From Hahella chejuensis KCTC 2396 (GTDB taxonomy: Bacteria; Pseudomonadota; Gammaproteobacteria; Pseudomonadales; Oleiphilaceae): 64,000 nucleotides of DNA. Both the position numbers and the translations under genes were made by a program. The notes beneath the pieces were generated by a model that was given only the letters and a program-made list of their open reading frames with translations, was not told the DNA's origin and made no database searches. The DNA is taken from positions 6,561,001-6,625,000 of the forward strand of contig NC_007645.1 of the NCBI RefSeq assembly GCF_000012985.1, in the 5' to 3' direction. Shown here piece by piece: positions 1 to 9,825 of this stretch (position 1 is its first letter; each line of letters opens with the position of its first letter).

Positions 1-284
1 TTGGTGTCCGCATCGATGATCTGCGCGCGCAACTCGTCGGTGAGTTTGCCCTGCTCCTCAATGCTGCTCAGGATAGTCTGCCGCCGATCTTCCATTTCAC
101 GCAGGTAGCGTAAACGGTCTTCCAAGTGACGCATCTGGGTGTCATCAAGACCGCCAGTGACTTCCTTACGATAACGGGAGATAAATGGAACGGTAGCCCC
201 TTCATCTAGCAGCGTGACGGCCGCCGCAACCTGTTCGGTTTTGGCGTTGAGTTCTTGGGCGATAACGCGATAAATCTTTTCCAT
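1..284 (-). CDS. tex: Tex family transcriptional accessory protein, N-terminal part (cut by window edge)
   Basis: Reading leftward from the ATG at 284, the first 94 residues begin [15 protein letters not shown] and contain [16 protein letters not shown]. This is the typical N-terminal helical region of Tex/YhgF, a conserved nucleic-acid-binding protein whose later YqgF-like, helix-hairpin-helix and S1 domains would lie outside the window. Tex binds RNA or DNA in the cytoplasm and affects transcription. The 3' end is missing because of the window edge, not because of a visible frameshift. The gene stands alone, with about 290 bases without a gene between it and the c-di-GMP gene. Family assignment is confident from these residues; an exact role here cannot be read. 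Confidence 0.88.
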   Translation of the reverse strand, partial: MEKIYRVIAQELNAKTEQVAAAVTLLDEGATVPFISRYRKEVTGGLDDTQMRHLEDRLRYLREMEDRRQTILSSIEEQGKLTDELRAQIIDADT

Positions 285-573
285 TAAAAACCTGTTTACT
301 CAGTTCTTTGCATAATATCTGCTGAATTTCGCCAGCTCGCTCTCCCATTGTCTATAGGGGTCGAAGTCTTGCGCAGCCCCGTCCTTTTACTCAAGAAATT
401 CCTTATCAATCAACGGCCATTGCAGTTACAACAGGCCTTGGGCGACGCCTTCGACACAGGGGGACGGCCGACAGTCTTATATTCCGGGCGTCCCATTATA
501 TAGATCAGGCCTCAAACAAGAAGAGCCAAAACAGACAGGGGGAATGCGGTTTGGACAGGCCAGTCCTTACTCA

Positions 574-2346
574 TTACTGCTTGCGCAAGCGGCGCAGGTC
601 GCCGGCCACCTGCAGAAAATCGCAGAATTCATGGAAAGGCAACGGGCGCGCGAACCAGTAGCCTTGGGCCTGATCGCAGTTATGCTGGCGCAGAAATTCC
701 AACTGCTCAGGTTTCTCTACGCCTTCGGCGACAACGGTCATGGAAAGACTATGCGCCAGCGAGATCATCCCACTGACCAGAGTGGCGTCTTCAGCAATCG
801 TGCAGACGTTCTCGATAAAGGACTTGTCTATCTTCACCGTGGAGATAGGCAGGTTGCGCAAGTTGGTGAACGAGGAGTAGCCCGTTCCGAAGTCGTCCAG
901 CGCGAAGCGCAGCCCCAGATGAGTCAACTCTTTCAGGCATTTGAGCGTGTAGTCCCGGTCAAACATCATCGCGGACTCGGTCAGCTCGAACTCGAACTTG
1001 GTGGTGTCGATATTGGCGTTATAGATAATGCGGAAGACTGTTTCCGACAAACGCCTGTCGAAAAACTGTCGGAACGACAGGTTCACCGCACACACCAGGT
1101 CGTCATACCCCATTGTCTGCAACATATTGAGATCCCGGCAGGCGCGCTCCAGCACCCAATATCCCATGGGAATTATCAGACTGCTGCGCTCGGCGGCGGC
1201 GATAAAAGCCGCAGGCGTCAGCACGCCCAGACGCGGATGGGGCCAGCGCACCAGCGCTTCCATGCCCACCACTTCGCCACTGCGCACGTCGATCTTGGGT
1301 TGATAGTAGAGGTCCAGCTTGTCGCCGCGCAGCGCCTGCCGGAACTCGGTCTCCAGCTCCAGGCGCATATCCAGTTCACGATTCATGCGATCATTGAAAA
1401 AGCGATAACTGACGCCATGCTCTTTTTTGGCGTCGAACATCGCCTGATTGGCGCGGCGAAGCAGTAAATCCGCGCTGTCGCCAGACTCTGGAAACACCGC
1501 CATACCCATGGATGCGGTCAAATTCACCGGATGCTGATTGACGACGAAGGCCTGTTCGAAAACGTTAGCCATTTTTTTGGCCACATTGATCAGGCTGAAA
1601 CTTTCCTGACCATCTTCAAGAATGACGGCGAACTCATCCCCTCCCACCCGGGCCAGGCAGTCGGAGCGCCGCAACACCTGGCGCAATCGCGCCGCCATCA
1701 TCTTGATCAGAATGTCCCCCGCCCGATACCCCAGGGACTGATTCACAGTGCGGAATTCATCCACATTCACGAATATCAGGCCAACCCGATGCTTAACCCG
1801 CTCCGCGCGCAGAATCGCCTGATGCAGGCGATCATAGAAGCGGGCGCGATCCAGGATGCCGGTCAGGCTGTCCAATTGCTCGCGCATTTCAAAGTCGAGG
1901 CGATACAGCTCGCGATACCAGGCCCGACGCAGCGCCCGCACCAGCAAAGAGGCGTCCAGGGAGGATTTACACAAGTAGTCCGCGGCGCCGGCCAGAATCA
2001 GGCTCCGGGCGCGCCGTTCCTCAGCGAAGGGCCCCAACGCAATGACTGGCGCATCGGCATGATGAGACAGGATGCGTAGAAAACTGTCCTTGTCGCCGTC
2101 AAACTGGTTTTCCTCCCACAGCACCATGTCAAACTTGCGTTTGCGCAGTATGTCCATGGCCATGGGAATGCTGTTGCACCAGTACAGTTGGATATCCGAC
2201 TCAGCGGCGGTCAGGTGTTGCAGCCAGAGAAAGTCGCAATGTGACTTCACTATCGCCAGCACATCCACATTGTCTTCAGTGCAGGAGACGGCCCGAACGC
2301 CAGATTGATCCGGATTCATAAGAGATTGTCCGACATGCTCGCTCAT
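574..2346 (-). CDS. GGDEF-EAL c-di-GMP signalling protein with receiver-like N-terminus
   Basis: A 590-residue cytoplasmic protein with three parts. Residues about 25-150 look like a response-regulator receiver fold (conserved lysine in ADYLCKSS), but the usual phospho-acceptor aspartate position reads VLWEEN, so it may be a pseudo-receiver. A diguanylate cyclase domain follows with an intact GGDEF motif and an upstream RRSD inhibitory-site signature. The C-terminal phosphodiesterase domain keeps EALVR, ELTES, LDDFGTGYSS, KIDKSFI and AEGVE, so metal and substrate residues look complete. The protein could make and degrade c-di-GMP, although dual proteins often keep only one activity in vivo. 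No membrane segment is seen. It is a single gene, divergent from rep across a structured intergenic region. Confidence 0.93.
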   Translation of the reverse strand: MSEHVGQSLMNPDQSGVRAVSCTEDNVDVLAIVKSHCDFLWLQHLTAAESDIQLYWCNSIPMAMDILRKRKFDMVLWEENQFDGDKDSFLRILSHHADAPVIALGPFAEERRARSLILAGAADYLCKSSLDASLLVRALRRAWYRELYRLDFEMREQLDSLTGILDRARFYDRLHQAILRAERVKHRVGLIFVNVDEFRTVNQSLGYRAGDILIKMMAARLRQVLRRSDCLARVGGDEFAVILEDGQESFSLINVAKKMANVFEQAFVVNQHPVNLTASMGMAVFPESGDSADLLLRRANQAMFDAKKEHGVSYRFFNDRMNRELDMRLELETEFRQALRGDKLDLYYQPKIDVRSGEVVGMEALVRWPHPRLGVLTPAAFIAAAERSSLIIPMGYWVLERACRDLNMLQTMGYDDLVCAVNLSFRQFFDRRLSETVFRIIYNANIDTTKFEFELTESAMMFDRDYTLKCLKELTHLGLRFALDDFGTGYSSFTNLRNLPISTVKIDKSFIENVCTIAEDATLVSGMISLAHSLSMTVVAEGVEKPEQLEFLRQHNCDQAQGYWFARPLPFHEFCDFLQVAGDLRRLRKQ

Positions 2347-2549
2347 GCAGTAAATCCCCTCAACCGCGATTTAACGCAGTGTGATGACAGAACTTATTCA
2401 CGGCGGCGGTTAACATTTGCAACTAGCGCCAACTTTTACGGTAATTTAGCCATGACGTTATTGCAGCTTATATAGAATGTTAGAATTTTAGTGACAACAC
2501 TTAACATTTAGACCATTTTCGTTTTTTTTTCCTGTCCGCCTCGGAAATT

Positions 2550-2743
2550 ATTAACATGGCAATGATATTGGCATGTTAATCATCAGGCGCATGGGTGCGC
2601 CTGCGCGGCGGCTAGCCGCGGGAGACAGGGCCTGACCTGTGCAGGCCCTGTCGTTGCAGACAAATAGAAGGAAGCTATTTGTCTGCCTGGTTAATATTGT
2701 GCGGGCGCGCTTCCCCGTTATAAGCATTCGTTATCAACCAGGC
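2550..2743. repeat. Block of tandem hairpins in the 2347-2795 intergenic region
   Basis: The 449-base gap between the c-di-GMP gene and rep holds several strong inverted repeats in a row. They are a near-perfect 31-base dyad (2550-2580, nine-pair arms ATTAACATG/CATGTTAAT); an eight-pair stem with a four-base loop (2584-2603); a short GC palindrome (2608-2619); an eleven-pair stem with a seven-base loop (2624-2652); and a twelve-pair stem with loop AAGGAAG (2656-2686). GCCTGGTT at 2685-2692 can also pair with AACCAGGC at 2736-2743. No open reading frame is evident. It may be a structured RNA, a long rep leader, or a REP/BIME-like element. The AT-rich part from 2390 to 2550 probably holds promoters, but none could be assigned. 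Confidence 0.6.
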
Positions 2744-2795
2744 TGCGAATGTCTGATAAAATGCCGCCCAGTTTTTTCCCAGCCATGAGCAAACC

Positions 2796-4814
2796 GTGTC
2801 GCAACTCAATCCCCGTCAACGTGAAGCCGTTAAATACATCGACGGCCCTCTACTGGTGCTCGCCGGCGCCGGCAGCGGCAAGACCAGCGTTATTACGCGA
2901 AAAATCGCCTATCTGATCGAAGAATGCGGCCTCAAGGCCAAGCATATCGCCGCGGTGACGTTCACCAATAAAGCCGCCCGTGAGATGAAAGAGCGGGTCA
3001 GCGCGTTGGTATCTGGACCTGCCGCCAGAGGTCTGACGGTCTCGACCTTTCACAACCTGGGAATGAATATCATTCGCCTGGAGCATAAAGCCGTGGGACT
3101 CAAACCCGGCTTTTCCATTTTTGATCAGCAGGACTGCAAAGCCATCATCAAAGACCTGCTGTTCAAAGAGTTCGATGAAGCGGAGGAAGACGTCGACCAA
3201 CTACAGGCGCACTTCTCCAATTGGAAAAACGACATGCTGACGCCGGCGCAGGCGATCAAGCAGGCGATTACCGCCGAGGATCTGACCGCGGCGCGCCTGT
3301 ATGAGCGCTACGACCACTATCTGCGCGCCTACAATGCGGTGGATTTCGACGATCTGATCCTTATGCCGGTGATGCTGTTCCGCAATCATCCGGAAATATT
3401 GGCCGCGTGGCGCCTGCGCATCCGTTATCTGCTGGTGGACGAATATCAGGACACCAACCTCAGCCAATACGAGCTGGTGCAGCAACTCGTGGCGGGGCGT
3501 CAGGCCTTCACCGTGGTGGGCGACGACGACCAGTCCATCTACGCATGGCGCGGCGCCCGGCCGGAAAATCTGGTGCGTCTGCAAAAAGACTTCCCGACCC
3601 TGAAGCTGGTCAAACTGGAGCAGAACTACCGCTCCACCGCCCGTATCCTGAAAGCGGCCAATACGCTGATCGCCAATAACCCCCACGTTTATGAAAAGGC
3701 GTTGTGGAGCCAGCTGGGCATGGGGGATGAAATTCGCATTATCCGCGTACGCAATGAAGAGGCGGAAGCGGAGCGCATTGCTTCGGAAATCATCGATACA
3801 CGCCTGAAAAAGCGGGCCCAGTACAAAGATTTCTCCGTGCTGTATCGGGGTAATCATCAATCCCGTCTGCTGGAGCTCAAACTGCAGGCGTACCAGATTC
3901 CCTATCGCATCAGCGGCGGCACGTCCTTTTTCTCCCGCAACGAAATCAAGGACGCCATGTCCTACCTGCGCCTGCTGGCCAACCCGGATGACGACGCCGC
4001 CTTCCTGCGGGTGGTCAACGTACCGCGACGGGAAATTGGGCCGGTGACTCTGGAGAAGCTGTCTTCCTATGCGGAGTCACGCAAAATCAGTCTGTTTTCC
4101 GCCATCTCCGAGTTTGGATTGGAAAGCGTGCTGACCGGCAAAACACTGGATCATCTGCGGGAATTTTCGGAGATCATCCTGCACACTGGCCAGAAGTGCG
4201 AAGAGGAACACGACGCGGTTCCTGTACTGAAGCAGCTATTCACGCGCATAGATTATGAAGAGTGGCTGCTGCAGAACAGCACCTCGCCGCAACAGGCGGA
4301 GCGGCGCATGGCCAACGTATGGATATTGCTGGACCAGGTGGCGCGCATGCTGGAGTACGACGCCGCGGCGGACGAGCAGATGACCCTCAAAGACGCCATC
4401 GGCAAACTGCTGTTGCGGGATATCATGGATCAGCAGAAGGAAGAAGAGGACGAGGATAAAGTCCATTTGCTGACACTGCATGCGTCCAAAGGTCTGGAAT
4501 TTCCCCATGTATTTATCATGGGTCTGGAAGAGGACATTCTGCCTCACCGCAACAGTATCGAGACCAACCAGATCGAGGAAGAGCGTCGCCTGATGTACGT
4601 GGGCATCACCCGTGCGCAACGCAGTTTGTGCCTGACCTTCTGCTCCGAACGCAAGCAGTTCGGCGAGAAAATCGAGACCATTCCCAGCCGCTTCCTCGAC
4701 GAAATGCCGCAGGAAGACCTGGTGTGGGAAGGCCTGGGACAGCGCAACGAAGAGCGCAATCAGGCGCGCGGCCGCGCTACCCTGGATGCGCTATTGCGGG
4801 ACCTTGGGGATTAA
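2796..4814 (+). CDS. rep: ATP-dependent DNA helicase Rep
   Basis: A 672-residue superfamily 1A helicase, the normal length for Rep. It moves 3' to 5' on single-stranded DNA and helps replication restart and passage through protein blocks. Visible motifs in order are Walker A GAGSGKT near the N-terminus, TFTNKAAREMKER (motif Ia), DEYQDTN (motif II), GDDDQSIYAWRGA (motif III), QNYRST (motif IV), LLTLHASKGLEF (motif V) and EERRLMYVGITRA (motif VI). The GTG at 2796 is used because the protein then starts MSQLNPRQREAV, matching the Rep family. The ATG eleven bases upstream is in another frame. The stop overlaps the end of the convergent phosphoesterase gene by four bases. Confidence 0.96.
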   Translation: MSQLNPRQREAVKYIDGPLLVLAGAGSGKTSVITRKIAYLIEECGLKAKHIAAVTFTNKAAREMKERVSALVSGPAARGLTVSTFHNLGMNIIRLEHKAVGLKPGFSIFDQQDCKAIIKDLLFKEFDEAEEDVDQLQAHFSNWKNDMLTPAQAIKQAITAEDLTAARLYERYDHYLRAYNAVDFDDLILMPVMLFRNHPEILAAWRLRIRYLLVDEYQDTNLSQYELVQQLVAGRQAFTVVGDDDQSIYAWRGARPENLVRLQKDFPTLKLVKLEQNYRSTARILKAANTLIANNPHVYEKALWSQLGMGDEIRIIRVRNEEAEAERIASEIIDTRLKKRAQYKDFSVLYRGNHQSRLLELKLQAYQIPYRISGGTSFFSRNEIKDAMSYLRLLANPDDDAAFLRVVNVPRREIGPVTLEKLSSYAESRKISLFSAISEFGLESVLTGKTLDHLREFSEIILHTGQKCEEEHDAVPVLKQLFTRIDYEEWLLQNSTSPQQAERRMANVWILLDQVARMLEYDAAADEQMTLKDAIGKLLLRDIMDQQKEEEDEDKVHLLTLHASKGLEFPHVFIMGLEEDILPHRNSIETNQIEEERRLMYVGITRAQRSLCLTFCSERKQFGEKIETIPSRFLDEMPQEDLVWEGLGQRNEERNQARGRATLDALLRDLGD

Positions 4815-5440
4815 ACCTCAAACACTACCGCCGCATTCTCCGGTCGGAAACGGTGGTTGGCGATGCTGGCGTTGATATAGGTGCAACCGTCTTTTTCAAG
4901 AACGCCATAGCTTTCATGAATGTGTCCGCATACGTGGAAGCGTGGGCGAATACGCGCAATGGCCTGGGTCAGTTCCTCACACCCTACCCTCAGGCCGCCA
5001 ACGGTCTGATCGTGGACGCCGAATGCCGGGCCGTGGGTAATCAACACATCGGTATCCTCGTCTATCAGATCCCACTTGGCTTTCAGCTCCCGCCCCCGCT
5101 GCAGATTAAACGCCCAATTATGGAAAAAGGGTTGCCAGGGAGAGCCGTAAAACTTGACGCCATCAATGGTGACCGCCTCGTCCTGCAGATACACCGCATT
5201 GGTCAGCAGCATGCGACAGGCTTCTTCTTCCCGCGCGAAACACCAGTCATGGTTGCCGGCGATAATGATTTTCACCCGATGGGGCAAAGCGCCCAGAAAC
5301 GCATTGAACGCCTCCACTTCCTTTAATTTTCCCTGCCCGAATATATCCCCGGCGTGAATCAACACATCTCCGTCGGGAATATCAATCTTGTCATACATGC
5401 CATGGGTATCGCTGATGGCGACGCACTTCATCTGAATCAT
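4811..5440 (-). CDS. Calcineurin-like metallophosphoesterase
   Basis: A 209-residue soluble protein with the full set of metallophosphoesterase metal-binding motifs: SDTHG near the N-terminus, HAGDIF, AGNHDW, a histidine in ITHGPAFGV and the CGHIH motif. The pattern resembles the small UPF0046/MPPED-type branch. The substrate, a phosphodiester or nucleotide, cannot be read. Two starts are possible: the ATG at 5440, four bases after GGAGAAGG, or the in-frame ATG at 5431, which gives a more usual spacing and a protein beginning MKCVAISDTHG. The gene is convergent with rep and appears to be a single transcription unit. Confidence 0.88.
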   Translation of the reverse strand: MIQMKCVAISDTHGMYDKIDIPDGDVLIHAGDIFGQGKLKEVEAFNAFLGALPHRVKIIIAGNHDWCFAREEEACRMLLTNAVYLQDEAVTIDGVKFYGSPWQPFFHNWAFNLQRGRELKAKWDLIDEDTDVLITHGPAFGVHDQTVGGLRVGCEELTQAIARIRPRFHVCGHIHESYGVLEKDGCTYINASIANHRFRPENAAVVFEV

Positions 5441-5533
5441 CCTTCTCCGATTGACACTGCCAGTCCGGCATCATACCCAAATAAACACGCTGAAAACGAC
5501 CGCTTTGTCGCAGTTCGCTATTCACCTCTGGCG

Positions 5534-6040
5534 TTATAGCGAAGCAGCCGCCCTGGCGGCCTGATCGTAGACGCCGGTCAGGGTGCGCAACACCCGCGCC
5601 ACTTCGCCGATTTCTTCATTGCTGATGCCGGTGGTGAGCAGCGTATCCACCAGACAGTCATTGCGCACTTCCCGGTACTTGAGACAAAGCTCCGCGCCGC
5701 TTTCCGTGGCGGAGTAAAAGGTTTCCTTACCGACTTTTTCACTGGTCACCAGTCCCATTTTCGCCAGCTTGCGCAGGGAGTATGACACCGTATGGGTGTC
5801 GTCGATGTGCAGGATGAAGCAGATATCGGCAATGCGCTTGGGCCGCTCGCGGTGATACACGTTATGCAGCACCAGTATATCGATGGTGCTGAGCTCTTTA
5901 TTGCCCGCCGCGGACATGCAGTGCACCAACCAGCGCTGGAATGTGTTTTCAGCCATTATCAATGCGTACTCAAACTCGCTGAGCTCAACGCTGCGCTCAT
6001 TGAGCAGGTGGCTGGAGGAGACGATTCTTGATTTTGTCAT
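5534..6040 (-). CDS. Winged-helix (MarR-like) transcriptional regulator
   Basis: A 168-residue protein read from the ATG at 6040. Longer reading to 6262 would overlap the oxoprolinase gene and adds an unlikely arginine-rich segment. The centre (LSTIDILVLHNVYHRERPKRIADICFIL... SYSLRKLAKMGLV) matches a MarR-type winged helix with recognition helix and wing, followed by an alpha-helical dimerisation tail. It lies directly downstream of the TRAP transporter/5-oxoprolinase operon on the same strand, with a 106-base gap after the oxoprolinase stop, so it probably controls that catabolic operon. That link is inference from position. No ligand can be named. Confidence 0.8.
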   Translation of the reverse strand: MTKSRIVSSSHLLNERSVELSEFEYALIMAENTFQRWLVHCMSAAGNKELSTIDILVLHNVYHRERPKRIADICFILHIDDTHTVSYSLRKLAKMGLVTSEKVGKETFYSATESGAELCLKYREVRNDCLVDTLLTTGISNEEIGEVARVLRTLTGVYDQAARAAASL

Positions 6041-6146
6041 GGTGTGTGTTGTTTCCTTCTTGGTCTCGCCAATGTGGGCCAGAGCATACTTTCGGCGCCG
6101 GGCAATGTCTAATCCTGCCGCCGAAAGCCGCTCCGTCAGGCGTTGT

Positions 6147-9100
6147 CTAGTCCTTTTGCGACTCGCCGAAACCGCCGCCTCCGGGGGTTTCGATTTGCAG
6201 GCGGTCCCCCGCTTCCAATTGCAGGCTAACCTGAGCGCCCAGAGACTGAACGCCGCCGTCACGGCGAATCACCCGGTTTACGCCCACTTGTCCAGGTTCG
6301 CCGCCGGATGCGCCATAGGGCGCCACTTCCCGCCGGTTGGACAGAATGCTGACCTGCATAGGCTTGAGGAATCGCAGACTGCGACATACGCCGTCGCCGC
6401 CGCAATGCCGCCCGCCGCCGCCGGAACCGCGCCGCACCTTGAACTCCTCCAGCAATACCGGGAAACGCCATTCCAGCACTTCCGGATCGGTCAGGCGCGA
6501 ATTGGTCATGTGCGTATGCACCGGCCCAGCGCCGTCGGCATTGGCCGTAGCGCCGTCACCGCCGCAGATGGTTTCGTAATACTGGAACTCATTGTCGCCC
6601 CAGGTCAGGTTGTTCATCGTGCCCTGGGCAGCGCCTTTCACGCCCAAGGCGCCGAACAGCGCATCCACCACCAGCTGGGAGACCTCTACATTGCCCGCCA
6701 CCACTGCCGCGGGATAACAAGGATTCAGCATGGAGCCTTCCGGGACAATAATCTGCAATGGCCGCAGACAGCCGCCGTTGAGGGGAATCTGATCATTGAC
6801 CAGACAGCGGAATACATACAATACCGCCGCATGCACCACCGCCAGCGGCGCATTGTAATTACGCGGGTGCTGTGGGCTGGAGCCGGTGAAATCCACCGTC
6901 GCCGTGCGCTGGTCGCGATCCACCTGGATTTTCACTTGCACCTTATGGTCGTCATCCATGGCGTATTCAAATTCGCCATCGGACAGCACATCGATGACCC
7001 GACGCACGCACTCTTCCGCATTTTCCTGCACATGCTTCATGTAAGCCTGCACCACTTCCAGGCCATACTGGGACACCACTTTCTGCAGCGCCTGCACCCC
7101 CGCCTCGCACGCCGCCACCTGGGCGCGCAGGTCCGCGATGGTGAACTCGATATTGCGCGCCGGATGAGGACCGGACAGGAACAGCTCCCGAGTCATCTTC
7201 TCCTGGAATACGCCTGCATCCACCAGTTTGACGTTATCCAGCAGAATGCCTTCTTCATCTATATGACTGGAATCCGACGGCATGGAGCCCGGAGCCACGC
7301 CGCCCACATCCGCATGATGTCCCCGTGACGCTACGTAGAAACAGATATTTTCCCCAGCGCTGTCGAACACAGGCTTAATCACCGTGATATCCGGCAAGTG
7401 AGTGCCGCCGTTATAGGGATCGTTGAGCATGAATACATCACCGGGACGCATGGTTCCGGCATTGCGCGCCATCACTGTCTTGATGCTGTGGCTCATAGAA
7501 CCCAGATGCACCGGCATGTGCGGCGCATTGGCCACCAGCTCGCCCTCTGCGTCAAAAATCGCACAGGAGAAATCCAGTCGCTCTTTGATGTTTACCGACA
7601 CCGCCGTGTTTTGCAGCACCAGCCCCATTTGTTCTGCGATGAACATGTACAGGTTATTGAAGATCTCCAGCATCACCGGGTCGGCGTCAGTGCCTATCGA
7701 ATGGCGCTGCGGACGCGCGGCGACGCGCTCCAGCACCACGTCATTGCGATCCGTCAGCTGCGCACGCCAGCCTGGCTCCACCACGATCGCGCCGATTTTC
7801 TCCACGATCACAGCGGGGCCGTCAATGGCGCGTCCCTGGGGAATATTTTCACGCACGTAAAAAGGAGCCTGATACTGCTCGCCGCCGGTAGTCAGCGGCA
7901 GCAGTTTATCCGGGGTCAGCTTGCCCCCCTGACAAGGCGCGGTCGCCGCCACCTGTGCGTCACCGCGCCCGGAGACTTCCACTTGCACTGCTTCCACCAT
8001 GAGCGTTTTATCGGCGACGACAAATCCGAAGCGCTTTTCATGCTCGATAGAAAAAGCCTGACGCACCGCATCCACTGCGTCCAGCGCCACCAGAATAGAG
8101 GTGTCGGAACCTTGATACTTAATATGCAGTCGCGCGGAGGATTCAATACGCGCCGCCGGAACCCGTTGCTCCGTCAGTTTGGCGGCGGCGTCCTGGCTCA
8201 TGCGCTCGACCAGCGGCGTCAGCTCCGCAATCAATGCTTCCGACAAGGGCTTTTCTACTGTGGTTTCCGCCATTTCCCGCACATCCGCCAGCCCCATGCC
8301 GAAGGCGGATAACACGCCGGCGTAGGGGTGTAGGAATACCCGTTTCATTCCCAAAGCGTCCGCTACCAGACAGGCATGCTGGCCGCCAGCGCCGCCAAAG
8401 CAACAGAGGGTGTAGTCCTGCACATCGTAGCCGCGCTGAGTGGAGATATGCTTGATAGCGTGGGCCATGTTATCCACCGCAATCGCCAGGAAACCTTCGG
8501 CCACTTGCTCCGGCGTACGCGTATCGCCGGTCTGATCCTGAATCTGCTGGGCCAGCGCCGCAAATTTTTCCCGCACGCACTCTGCGTCCAGGGACTGATT
8601 CGCTTCGGGACCAAACACTTTCGGGAAATAATCCGCCTGCAGTTTGCCCAGCATGACGTTGCAGTCGGTCACCGTCAGCGGTCCGCCATTGCGATAACAG
8701 GCCGGCCCCGGATAAGCGCCGGCGGACTCCGGCCCTACGCGATAACGTGAGCCGTCAAACTTAAGCACCGAGCCGCCGCCCGCCGCCACCGTATGAATCG
8801 ACATCATCGGCGTTTGCAGGCGGAACCCGGCCACTTCCGTTTCGAAACTGCGTTCATATTCGCCGCGATAATGGCACACATCCGTGGAGGTGCCGCCCAT
8901 GTCGAAGCCGATCAGCTGCTCGAAACCCGCCGCTTCGGCGGTTTTCACCATGCCCACCACGCCCCCGGCGGGGCCGGACAGTATGGCGTCTTTACCATTG
9001 AATACGCGGGCGTCGGTCAGTCCGCCATTGGACTGCATGAACATCAGCCGTCCCGGTTCGCTGGCCATGGAGCCCAGCTGCCCTGATACCTGGTTGACAT

Positions 9101-9803
9101 AACGCTTAAGGATCGGCGACAGGTATGCATCCACCACCGTGGTGTCGCCCCGACTGACGATTTTCATCAGCGGGCTTAATTCACTGCTCACCGACACCTG
9201 GGTATAACCAATATCCCGCGCCAGTTGCGCGACTTTGCTTTCATGCTCGCAGAAAGCGTAACTGTGCATAAACACGATGGCGCAGGAACGCAGGCCGCGC
9301 TCATAGGCCGCGCGCAACGACTTTTCGGCGCCCGCCACGTCGAGAGGCGTCAACACTTCGCCTTGGGCATTGATGCGTTCATTCACTTCCGCTACTTCGG
9401 CGTAGATCATGTCCGGCAAACGAATATCCAGAGCGAACAGGTCCGGACGCGTTTGATAACCGATGCGCAGAACATCGGCGAAGCCTTTGCTCACCACCAG
9501 CAGCGCCGGCTCGCCTTTGTGCTCCAGCAATGCATTGGTGGCGACGGTGGTGCCCATTTTGATTTCTTCGATATCCTGCTCCGGCACCTGCGCGCCTCGG
9601 GGAACGCCCATGAGTACGCGCACGCCTTCCAGCACCGCGTCAGGATATTGCGCAGGGTTCTCGGAAAGCAGCTTATGGGTGATCAATTCTCCTGCAGGAT
9701 TACGCGCCACGATGTCTGTAAACGTTCCGCCCCGGTCCACCCAGAAACGCCATTTGCCCGCACCCGCCATGTTTGTCTTTTGTGTTGTCATTATGTCTGT
9801 CAC
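6147..9803 (-). CDS. 5-oxoprolinase / hydantoinase, fused HyuA-HyuB type
   Basis: A 1218-residue single-chain enzyme made of a HyuA-like half (residues about 18-680) and a HyuB-like half (about 700-1215). The HyuA half shows the ATPase-fold signatures [36 protein letters not shown] and [18 protein letters not shown]. The HyuB half has [36 protein letters not shown] and a glycine-rich end. This family cleaves 5-oxoproline (pyroglutamate) to glutamate, or related hydantoins, with ATP. The length matches full 5-oxoprolinases. It is the last enzyme gene of a reverse-strand operon with a TRAP importer (22 bases after dctM), which suggests uptake and hydrolysis of a cyclic amide. Pyroglutamate is the simplest guess; the substrate is inferred. 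Confidence 0.9.
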   Translation of the reverse strand: MTDIMTTQKTNMAGAGKWRFWVDRGGTFTDIVARNPAGELITHKLLSENPAQYPDAVLEGVRVLMGVPRGAQVPEQDIEEIKMGTTVATNALLEHKGEPALLVVSKGFADVLRIGYQTRPDLFALDIRLPDMIYAEVAEVNERINAQGEVLTPLDVAGAEKSLRAAYERGLRSCAIVFMHSYAFCEHESKVAQLARDIGYTQVSVSSELSPLMKIVSRGDTTVVDAYLSPILKRYVNQVSGQLGSMASEPGRLMFMQSNGGLTDARVFNGKDAILSGPAGGVVGMVKTAEAAGFEQLIGFDMGGTSTDVCHYRGEYERSFETEVAGFRLQTPMMSIHTVAAGGGSVLKFDGSRYRVGPESAGAYPGPACYRNGGPLTVTDCNVMLGKLQADYFPKVFGPEANQSLDAECVREKFAALAQQIQDQTGDTRTPEQVAEGFLAIAVDNMAHAIKHISTQRGYDVQDYTLCCFGGAGGQHACLVADALGMKRVFLHPYAGVLSAFGMGLADVREMAETTVEKPLSEALIAELTPLVERMSQDAAAKLTEQRVPAARIESSARLHIKYQGSDTSILVALDAVDAVRQAFSIEHEKRFGFVVADKTLMVEAVQVEVSGRGDAQVAATAPCQGGKLTPDKLLPLTTGGEQYQAPFYVRENIPQGRAIDGPAVIVEKIGAIVVEPGWRAQLTDRNDVVLERVAARPQRHSIGTDADPVMLEIFNNLYMFIAEQMGLVLQNTAVSVNIKERLDFSCAIFDAEGELVANAPHMPVHLGSMSHSIKTVMARNAGTMRPGDVFMLNDPYNGGTHLPDITVIKPVFDSAGENICFYVASRGHHADVGGVAPGSMPSDSSHIDEEGILLDNVKLVDAGVFQEKMTRELFLSGPHPARNIEFTIADLRAQVAACEAGVQALQKVVSQYGLEVVQAYMKHVQENAEECVRRVIDVLSDGEFEYAMDDDHKVQVKIQVDRDQRTATVDFTGSSPQHPRNYNAPLAVVHAAVLYVFRCLVNDQIPLNGGCLRPLQIIVPEGSMLNPCYPAAVVAGNVEVSQLVVDALFGALGVKGAAQGTMNNLTWGDNEFQYYETICGGDGATANADGAGPVHTHMTNSRLTDPEVLEWRFPVLLEEFKVRRGSGGGGRHCGGDGVCRSLRFLKPMQVSILSNRREVAPYGASGGEPGQVGVNRVIRRDGGVQSLGAQVSLQLEAGDRLQIETPGGGGFGESQKD

Positions 9804-9825
9804 CTCAAAAAATCTCTTAACCCGC

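Noticed and set aside
5883-7328. A long plus-strand frame of 481 codons
   Set aside because: It is the antisense shadow of the 5-oxoprolinase and winged-helix genes, rich in histidine and arginine from reverse-read GC-rich codons, with no domain or ribosome site.
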